From Ga0077527 sp964606765 (GTDB lineage: Bacteria > Pseudomonadota > Gammaproteobacteria > Burkholderiales > SG8-41): a stretch of DNA of 11,052 bases. Under the pieces are notes generated by a model. It saw only the letters and a list, made by a program, of their open reading frames with translations. It was not told the DNA's origin and ran no database searches. Made by a program: the position numbers and the translations under genes. This document shows positions 5,989-11,052 of this stretch, one piece after another. The stretch covers positions 1 to 11,052 of the forward strand of contig CAZSIR010000105.1 in NCBI GenBank assembly GCA_964606765.1, read 5' to 3'. How positions within the stretch are numbered: the first letter of the stretch is position 1; the number at the start of each line of letters is the position of its first letter.

Positions 5989-7043
5989 GCGCATGCATTG
6001 ATCTCGCGGCCCTGGCGCACAACCTGGGCGTGGCGCGCGCGCATGCGCCGCATGCCAGGGTGTTTGCCGTGATCAAGGCCAATGCCTATGGCCATGGCCT
6101 GCTGCGCGCAGCGCATGCGCTGCGCGCAGCCGACGGATTCGCCGTCGTCGAATTTGATGCCGCAGTACGTTTGCGCGAAGCCGGTCATGCGCAGCGCATC
6201 GTCCTGCTCGAAGGTTTTTTTGATGCGCATGAGGCGGAAACCGGCGCGCAGAAGAAAATCAGCAGCGTGGTGCATACGGCGGAGCAGTTTGCGCTGATTG
6301 ATCCCTTGCCCGCCGGAACCCGGCTGGATGTGCTGCTCAAGATCAACAGCGGCATGAACCGGCTGGGGTTCGCGCCGGGGGCGCTGCGCGGCGCCCATGA
6401 AAGGCTGCAGGATTGTCCGGCCGTCGGCAAGGTCACGCTGATGACGCATTTTGCCGATGCCGACGGCGCGGGCGGGGTCGCGGCGCAGATGGAGGTTTTC
6501 GAGCAGGCGGTGGCCGGCATTGCGGCGCCGCGCAGCCTCGCCAACTCGGCGGCGACGCTGCGTTATCCGCAGACCCATTTCGACTGGGTGCGGCCGGGCA
6601 TCATGCTTTATGGTTCATCACCCTTCACCGACCAGAGCGCTGCGCAACTGGGCCTCAGGCCGGTGATGACGCTGGCCTCGGAAATCATCGCCACCTGCAA
6701 TCTCGGGCCGGGTGACACCGTCGGTTATGGCGGCACCTTTCGCGCCGGAAAAAACATGCGCATCGGCATCGTCGCCTGCGGCTATGCCGACGGTTATCCG
6801 CGCCATGCGCCCAGCGGCACGCCGGTTTCCGTGGGCGGACGCATGACCGCCACCGTGGGCCGGGTATCGATGGACATGCTCTGTGTCGACATCAGCGGCC
6901 TGCCGGAGGCCGGCATCGGCAGCCGCGTCGTGTTGTGGGGCGAGGGCAATCCGGTGGATGATGTGGCGCTGGCCGCCGGCACCGTCAGCTATGAACTGCT
7001 GTGTGCGCTGGCGGCGCGGGTGCCGGTGATCGAAAAAAACTGA
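5973..7043 (+). CDS. alr: Alanine racemase
   Basis: This PLP-dependent racemase converts L-alanine to D-alanine for peptidoglycan. The 356-residue length matches E. coli DadX. K35 in A-V-I-K-A-N-A-Y-G-H-G (32-42) is the PLP lysine and one catalytic base; Y252 in V-G-Y-G-G-T-F is the opposite-face catalytic tyrosine. N-S-G-M-N-R-L-G-F (125-133), S-N-S-A-A-T-L-type A-N-S-A-A-T-L (190-196), D-W-V-R-P-G-I-M-L-Y-G (204-214), G-Y-A-D-G-Y-P-R (270-277) and V-G-R-V-S-M-D-M are further signatures. The protein begins with GTG at 5973, giving the usual M-P-R-P-I opening. This start lies inside the end of the preceding gene and has no clear Shine-Dalgarno, so translational coupling is likely. radA follows after 11 bp. 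Codons about 43-53 carry a 30-bp perfect palindrome. Confidence 0.97.
   Translation: MPRPISACIDLAALAHNLGVARAHAPHARVFAVIKANAYGHGLLRAAHALRAADGFAVVEFDAAVRLREAGHAQRIVLLEGFFDAHEAETGAQKKISSVVHTAEQFALIDPLPAGTRLDVLLKINSGMNRLGFAPGALRGAHERLQDCPAVGKVTLMTHFADADGAGGVAAQMEVFEQAVAGIAAPRSLANSAATLRYPQTHFDWVRPGIMLYGSSPFTDQSAAQLGLRPVMTLASEIIATCNLGPGDTVGYGGTFRAGKNMRIGIVACGYADGYPRHAPSGTPVSVGGRMTATVGRVSMDMLCVDISGLPEAGIGSRVVLWGEGNPVDDVALAAGTVSYELLCALAARVPVIEKN
6101..6130. repeat. 30-bp perfect palindrome inside alr
   Basis: The segment is its own reverse complement over all 30 bases, centred on GCATGC. It consists of two copies of the palindromic unit CTGCGCGCAG (6102-6111 and 6120-6129) on either side of CGCATGCG, with matching end bases. 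It encodes the L-R-A-A-H-A-L-R-A-A stretch of Alr, so part of the symmetry comes from the repeated L-R-A-A peptide. In mRNA it could fold into a 13-bp GC-rich stem with a CAUG loop. A 10-bp palindrome GGCCATGGCC (6090-6099) sits directly upstream. Confidence 0.85.
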
Positions 7044-7054
7044 AGTCAGGAAAC

Positions 7055-8422
7055 ATGGCCAAAGCAAAAACCGTCTATGCCTGCACCGAATGCGGCGGGC
7101 AGTCCGTGAAATGGCAGGGCCAGTGCCCGCACTGCCAGGCCTGGAACACGCTGGTGGAATCGGTGGCGGAAACCGCGGCGCCTTCGGCGAACCGGTTTTC
7201 GCTGATTGCCGAAACCGGCAAATTGCAGAAACTGTCGGAAGTGGAGGCGCGCGAGGAATCGCGGATTTCCAGCGGCATCGCCGAATTCGACCGCGTGCTC
7301 GGCGGCGGTCTGGTGCCGGGCGCGGTGATCCTGATTGGCGGCGATCCCGGCATCGGCAAGTCGACGCTGCTGCTGCAGTCGCTGGCCACGATGGGGGCAG
7401 AGCGCAAGGTGATCTACGTGTCGGGCGAGGAATCGCCGCAGCAGATCGCGCTGCGCGCGCAGCGGCTTAACGCCGAAGCGAAGCATGTGCATGTGCTGCC
7501 CGAGACCAGTCTCGGCAAGATCCAGGCGGCAATCCAGTCGGAAAAGCCCGAAATCGCCGTCATCGATTCGATCCAGACCCTGTATTCCGATGCGCTGACC
7601 TCGGCGCCGGGTTCGGTGGCGCAGGTGCGCGAGTGCGCGGCGCAACTGACGCGGCTGGCCAAGGCCGGCGGCACCACCATCATTTTTGTCGGCCATGTCA
7701 CCAAGGAGGGCACGCTGGCGGGGCCGCGGGTGCTGGAGCACATGGTCGATACCGTGCTGTATTTCGAAGGTGATACCCATTCCAGTTTCCGCCTGATCCG
7801 CGCCTTCAAGAACCGCTACGGCGCGGTCAACGAACTCGGCGTGTTCGCGATGACCGACAAGGGGCTGAAGGGCGTGGCCAATCCGTCGGCGCTGTTCCTG
7901 TCGCAGCACGACACCGAAGTTGCGGGCTCCTGCGTGCTGGTGACGCAGGAGGGCACGCGGCCGCTGCTGGTGGAAGTGCAGGCCTTGGTGGATGAGGCGC
8001 ATGCACCGAATCCGCGGCGGCTGAGTGTCGGCCTTGAGCAGAATCGTCTGGCGCTGTTGCTGGCAGTGTTGCACCGCCATTCCGGCATTGCCTGCTTCGA
8101 TCAGGATGTATTCGTCAATGCGGTCGGCGGCGTGCGCATCACCGAGCCCGCGGCCGATCTCGCGGTGCTGATGGCGGTGGTGAGTTCGCTGAAAAACAAG
8201 CCGCTGCCGAAAAAACTGGTGGTGTTCGGTGAAGTGGGCCTCGCCGGCGAAGTGCGGCCAGTGCAGCGCGGGCAGGAGCGTCTGAAAGAGGCGGCCAAGC
8301 TGGGCTTCACCCATGCGCTGGTGCCGCAGGCCAACGCGCCGCGCCAGGCGATTGCCGGATTGAAGGTCATTGCGGTGCGGCGCATCGAGGATGCCGTGGT
8401 GCATTTCCGCGATGGATTCTAA
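7055..8422 (+). CDS. radA: DNA repair and recombination ATPase RadA
   Basis: This 455-residue protein has the full RadA (Sms) layout. An N-terminal zinc finger C10-x2-C13 and C24-x2-C27 comes first. The RecA-like ATPase core follows, with Walker A G-G-D-P-G-I-G-K-S-T (95-104), V-S-G-E-E-S (122-127) and Walker B I-A-V-I-D-S-I-Q-T (167-175). The RadA-specific K-N-R-Y-G motif is at 252-256, and a Lon-protease-like C-terminal domain without protease function runs from about 270 to the end. RadA is a DnaB-like helicase that drives branch migration of recombination intermediates alongside RecA. The ATG at 7055 follows AGGA (7048-7051) and gives the standard M-A-K-A-K-T start. It probably shares the alr transcript. 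No hairpin terminator follows; the next 36 bp are AT-rich and look like a promoter. Confidence 0.97.
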   Translation: MAKAKTVYACTECGGQSVKWQGQCPHCQAWNTLVESVAETAAPSANRFSLIAETGKLQKLSEVEAREESRISSGIAEFDRVLGGGLVPGAVILIGGDPGIGKSTLLLQSLATMGAERKVIYVSGEESPQQIALRAQRLNAEAKHVHVLPETSLGKIQAAIQSEKPEIAVIDSIQTLYSDALTSAPGSVAQVRECAAQLTRLAKAGGTTIIFVGHVTKEGTLAGPRVLEHMVDTVLYFEGDTHSSFRLIRAFKNRYGAVNELGVFAMTDKGLKGVANPSALFLSQHDTEVAGSCVLVTQEGTRPLLVEVQALVDEAHAPNPRRLSVGLEQNRLALLLAVLHRHSGIACFDQDVFVNAVGGVRITEPAADLAVLMAVVSSLKNKPLPKKLVVFGEVGLAGEVRPVQRGQERLKEAAKLGFTHALVPQANAPRQAIAGLKVIAVRRIEDAVVHFRDGF

Positions 8423-8427
8423 ATTAT

Positions 8428-8456
8428 TTAATAAAATCATATACTTATAGTATATT
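8428..8456 (+). promoter_or_regulatory. AT-rich promoter with 17-bp dyad upstream of the hydrolase gene
   Basis: The 36 bp after the radA stop contain very few G or C, in contrast to the surrounding GC-rich DNA. TTAATA (8428-8433) and TATATT (8451-8456), 17 bp apart, match sigma-70 hexamers at four and five of six positions. A dyad ATATACT-TAT-AGTATAT (8439-8455) fills the spacer and runs into the -10, where a repressor could block RNA polymerase. Transcription would start near 8463, which favours the second ATG (8480) as the hydrolase start. Confidence 0.55.
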
Positions 8457-8479
8457 CCATGGGATCAACACCGGTCTGC

Positions 8480-9340
8480 ATGCGTGAACTGTGCCGGATA
8501 TTGATCGTGCTGCTGCTGGCTTGCGCGGGGGTGGCAAGCGCTGCGGACATCAATGAGCGCGTCATCCGCATACCGGTGCAGGTTCAGGATGCGACCGGCA
8601 AAACGCTGGCGCAGGACATCGTCGTCACCGTTTTCGAAGCGCCGGGCCGCGCTGCCTATCCGCTGCTGGTGCTGAATCACGGCCGGCATGCTGCGGATCG
8701 TTCCCTGCTGGGGCGCGCGCGTTACTCGCAGGCTGCGGGATTTTTTGCCGAGCTGGGATTCTCGGTCTGGGTGCCGACGCGCGTCGGTTACGGTGTGAAC
8801 GGCACCGCCGTCGATGCCGAATACGCCGGACCGTGCAACAACCGCAATTTTGCGCGTTCCTTCGGCACGGCGGCTGACCAGGTCGAGCAGGTGATCAATG
8901 TCGCGCGCCGCGAACCACGCATCGACGCCCAACGCATCGTCGTCGTCGGCCAGTCCTATGGCGGCGCCACCAGCATTGCGGTGGCTGCACGCAATCTGCC
9001 GGGGGTGGTGGCTGCGATCAATTTTGCCGGCGGTGGCGGCGGCAATCCGGAAACCCGTCCTGGCGAACCCTGTTCGGCATCGATTTCGACCGCGACCTTC
9101 GGTGGTTATGGCCGCAACACGCGGGTGCCGACGCTGTGGATATATACCGAGAATGACCTGTACTTCGGTCCGCGCCACAGCGAAGCGTGGTTCGCCGCGT
9201 TCCGCGCCAACGGCGGCAGCGGCGAATACCGGCTGCTGCCGGCTTTCGGGGACAACGGCCACCGGCTCTTCGTGCGCGGGTTCGAGATATGGTCGCCGAT
9301 CGTGCGGCGTTTTCTGGCGGAGCGCGGTTTCAGTCAGTAA
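8480..9340 (+). CDS. Exported alpha/beta hydrolase (dienelactone-hydrolase-like)
   Basis: From ATG 8480 the protein has 286 residues. It starts with a signal peptide (M-R-E-L-C-R-I-L-I-V-L-L-L-A-C-A-G-V-A-S-A), cut probably after V-A-S-A. L-L-A-C at 12-15 also resembles a lipobox, so a lipoprotein is possible. The alpha/beta hydrolase core shows L-V-L-N-H-G-R (oxyanion region), the nucleophile elbow G-Q-S-Y-G-G (S159), D226 in T-E-N-D-L-Y-F and H261 in D-N-G-H-R-L-F, a complete Ser-Asp-His triad. Similar proteins hydrolyse esters in the periplasm; the substrate is unknown. An in-frame ATG at 8459 would add seven residues (M-G-S-T-P-V-C) but overlaps the predicted promoter; neither start has a good Shine-Dalgarno. 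It stands alone between radA and etfB. A peptidase or acyltransferase of the same fold cannot be ruled out. Confidence 0.85.
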   Translation: MRELCRILIVLLLACAGVASAADINERVIRIPVQVQDATGKTLAQDIVVTVFEAPGRAAYPLLVLNHGRHAADRSLLGRARYSQAAGFFAELGFSVWVPTRVGYGVNGTAVDAEYAGPCNNRNFARSFGTAADQVEQVINVARREPRIDAQRIVVVGQSYGGATSIAVAARNLPGVVAAINFAGGGGGNPETRPGEPCSASISTATFGGYGRNTRVPTLWIYTENDLYFGPRHSEAWFAAFRANGGSGEYRLLPAFGDNGHRLFVRGFEIWSPIVRRFLAERGFSQ

Positions 9341-9395
9341 AAAGCGTCTGCGGTCCCGCCATAGTGTGGGCGGCAGCGGTTTCGCCGGCCTGCAT

Positions 9396-9413
9396 GATGC
9401 GTTAAAATGCATC
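9396..9413 (+). promoter_or_regulatory. Candidate etfB promoter -10 within a small dyad
   Basis: TAAAAT (9403-9408) matches the sigma-70 -10 at five of six positions and lies about 40 bp before the etfB ATG. The region 16-17 bp upstream offers only a weak -35 (TTCGCC at 9381-9386). GATGC (9396-9400) and GCATC (9409-9413) form an inverted repeat around the -10, which could be an operator. No intrinsic terminator for the hydrolase gene is evident in this 107-bp gap. Confidence 0.45.
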
Positions 9414-9447
9414 CCCTTCCAGAGTGTGTTTTCTTTCCGGAGTACCC

Positions 9448-10200
9448 ATGAAGGTTTTAGTGACTGTCAAACGGGTCATTGATCCGTATGTGAAGGTGCG
9501 CGTCAAATCCGACGGCAGCGGCGTCGAAACCGCCAACGTCAAGATGGCGATGAACCCGTTCTGCGAAATCGCCGTGGAGCAGGCCGTGCGCATGAAGGAA
9601 GCCGGCGTCGTGACGGAGATCGTCGCGGTGTCGATCGGCGCGCCGCAGTGCCAGGAAACGCTGCGCACCGCGATGGCGATGGGCGCCGACCGCGGCATCC
9701 TGGTCGATACCGGTGCTGCAGACATGCAGCCGCTGGCGGTGGCCAAGCTGGTGAAGGCGATCATCGACAAGGAGCAGCCCAAACTCGTGATCATGGGCAA
9801 ACAGGCCATCGATGACGACTCCAACCAGACCGGACAGATGGTCTCTGCGCTGCTCGGCTGGCCGCAGTCGGCCTTCACCTCGGCGATCACGATCAACGGC
9901 GACAGCGCAGATGTGACACGCGAAATCGACGGCGGCCTGGAGAAACTGACGGTCAAGCTGCCGGCCGTGGTGACCACTGACCTGCGCCTGAACGAGCCGC
10001 GTTATGTGACGCTGCCCAACATCATGAAGGCGAAGAAAAAGCCGCTGGAAACGCTGAAGCCGGAAGCGCTGGGCGTGGACATTGCGCCACGGCTGAAAAC
10101 ACTGAAGGTCGAGGAGCCGCCCAAGCGCAGCGCCGGCGTCAAGGTCGCCGACGTCAAGGAACTCGTTGCCAAACTCAAAAACGAAGCGAGGGTGATCTGA
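9448..10200 (+). CDS. etfB: Electron transfer flavoprotein beta subunit
   Basis: This is a 250-residue protein. It pairs with EtfA, binds AMP and receives electrons from acyl-CoA and related dehydrogenases, passing them to ETF:quinone oxidoreductase in the membrane. It opens with the standard M-K-V-L-V-T-V-K-R-V. The AMP-binding loop is G-K-Q-A-I-D-D-D-S-N-Q-T-G-Q-M (about 117-131), the ETF-beta signature V-T-R-E-I-D-G-G-L-E is at about 156-165, and the dehydrogenase-recognition loop P-R-Y-V-T-L-P-N-I-M-K-A-K-K-K-P is at about 184-199. The complete AMP loop and the overall form fit the classical respiratory type rather than the bifurcating or FixA type. GGAG (9439-9442) lies five bases before the ATG, which decides against the GTG at 9424. 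The stop overlaps the etfA start by one base. Confidence 0.97.
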   Translation: MKVLVTVKRVIDPYVKVRVKSDGSGVETANVKMAMNPFCEIAVEQAVRMKEAGVVTEIVAVSIGAPQCQETLRTAMAMGADRGILVDTGAADMQPLAVAKLVKAIIDKEQPKLVIMGKQAIDDDSNQTGQMVSALLGWPQSAFTSAITINGDSADVTREIDGGLEKLTVKLPAVVTTDLRLNEPRYVTLPNIMKAKKKPLETLKPEALGVDIAPRLKTLKVEEPPKRSAGVKVADVKELVAKLKNEARVI

Positions 10201-11052
10201 TGTCCGTACTCGTCATTGCCGAACACGACGGCAAACAATTGAAGCCCGGCACCACCAACACGGTGACTGCGGCCGCGAAAATCGGCGGCGACATCACGGT
10301 GCTGGTCGCGGGACAGGGATGCGCGGATGCGGCACAGGCCGCGGCGAAACTTGCCGGCGTCAAAAAGGTGCTGCTCGCCGATGCGCCGCAGTATGCCGGT
10401 GCCGTGGCCGAAAACATGGCCGCACTGGTGCTGACGGTGGCCGGGCAATACACGCACATCCTCGCGCCGGCCACGGGTTTCGGCAAAAACTTCATGCCGC
10501 GGGTGGCGGCGGCACTGGATGTGCAGCAGGTTTCGGAAATCAGCGCGGTGGTTTCCGCGGATACCTTCGTGCGGCCGATCTACGCCGGCAACGCGCTGGC
10601 CACCGTGCAGTCCGTCGACAAGGTCAAGGTCATCACCGTGCGCGCCACCGGTTTTGATGCCGCGGGCGAGGGCGGCAGCGCTGCCGTTGAAAACCTCGCG
10701 GCGGGGCCCGATACCGGGCTGGCGAAATTCAACGGCCAGGAATTGTCCAAGTCGGACCGGCCCGAGCTGACCGCGGCGCGCATCATCGTCTCCGGTGGCC
10801 GCGGCATGGGCAGCGGCGAAAATTTCAAGATCCTCGAAGCGCTGGCCGACAAGCTGGGGGCCGCGGTCGGCGCCTCGCGCGCGGCGGTGGATTCGGGCTT
10901 CGTGCCCAATGATTACCAGGTCGGGCAGACCGGCAAGATTGTTGCCCCGGAACTGTACATCGCCGTCGGCATTTCCGGCGCGATCCAGCACCTGGCCGGC
11001 ATGAAGGACAGCAAGGTGATCATCGCCATCAACAAGGATCCGGAAGCGCCGA
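10200..11052 (+). CDS. etfA: Electron transfer flavoprotein alpha subunit (3' end cut by window)
   Basis: The gene starts at ATG 10200-10202, sharing its A with the etfB stop (TGATG). About 284 residues are visible of a usual 305-320, so only the last part is missing. The N-terminus M-S-V-L-V-I-A-E-H-D-G is typical. The C-terminal FAD domain shows V-S-G-G-R-G-M-G-S-G-E-N-F (197-209), S-G-F-V-P-N-D-Y-Q-V-G-Q-T-G-K-I-V-A-P-E-L-Y (about 233-251) and V-G-I-S-G-A-I-Q-H (256-264), which hold the flavin. It forms the heterodimer with EtfB described in the preceding entry. The one-base overlap implies coupled translation and equal output of both subunits. No frameshift is seen up to the edge. Confidence 0.96.
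   Translation, partial: MSVLVIAEHDGKQLKPGTTNTVTAAAKIGGDITVLVAGQGCADAAQAAAKLAGVKKVLLADAPQYAGAVAENMAALVLTVAGQYTHILAPATGFGKNFMPRVAAALDVQQVSEISAVVSADTFVRPIYAGNALATVQSVDKVKVITVRATGFDAAGEGGSAAVENLAAGPDTGLAKFNGQELSKSDRPELTAARIIVSGGRGMGSGENFKILEALADKLGAAVGASRAAVDSGFVPNDYQVGQTGKIVAPELYIAVGISGAIQHLAGMKDSKVIIAINKDPEAP

Noticed and set aside
4589..6082. 497-codon minus-strand frame across the LysR gene and the small protein gene
   Set aside because: Antisense artefact; the Ala/Arg/Pro-rich translation has no domain features.
7046..8440. 464-codon open frame antisense to radA
   Set aside because: The composition is dominated by H, Q, R and L with no domain, and RadA on the other strand is unmistakable.
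9341..9380. Possible terminator after the hydrolase gene
   Set aside because: Only a five-base imperfect stem (CCGCC/GGCGG) without a T-run is present.

Overview
The window is high-GC, densely coded DNA with short spacers; no gap between genes exceeds about 290 bp. Gene content and order suggest a betaproteobacterium: lplT, alr and radA lie close together, and etfB/etfA are of the classical respiratory type. This placement is inferred from protein character and synteny remembered from that class, not from a search. I saw no IS element, phage gene, tRNA, rRNA or CRISPR array, and the region looks like ordinary chromosome.

Layout. Positions 1-600 (+) hold the 3' end of a NorD/CbbO-type von Willebrand A protein. 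It is followed 24 bp later by an MgtC/SapB-family membrane protein (625-1323). A separate gene for a small cysteine-dioxygenase-like cupin (1444-1944, +) converges on a minus-strand DUF481 outer-membrane-type protein (2015-3019), and a symmetrical hairpin between them can terminate both. The lysophospholipid transporter gene lplT (3128-4423, -) lies upstream of the DUF481 gene on the same strand, separated by a spacer with a 10-bp-arm inverted repeat. From 4715 rightwards runs a tightly packed plus-strand group: a LysR-type regulator, a 122-residue helical protein of unknown function, alr (alanine racemase) and radA (recombination ATPase). The first three overlap each other, and radA starts 11 bp after alr. 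An exported alpha/beta hydrolase follows behind an AT-rich promoter-like segment, and etfB-etfA close the window, with etfA cut by the right edge.

How the genes fit together. lplT and alr both act on the cell envelope (phospholipid repair and D-alanine supply), and the LysR gene is divergent from the first and upstream of the second, so it is a plausible regulator of either. EtfB/EtfA form the flavoprotein that carries electrons from acyl-CoA dehydrogenases towards the quinone pool. The NorD/CbbO fragment hints at denitrification or Calvin-cycle capability next door, but the deciding neighbours lie outside the window.

No gene set here looks like a new defence or biosynthetic system. The most unusual signals are at DNA level: a four-tract G-quadruplex motif on the minus strand over the LysR leader, a 30-bp perfect palindrome inside alr, a GGATCCGTG repeat associated with lplT, and an AT-rich dyad before the hydrolase. 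The uncharacterised 122-residue protein between the regulator and alr is the best protein-level lead.
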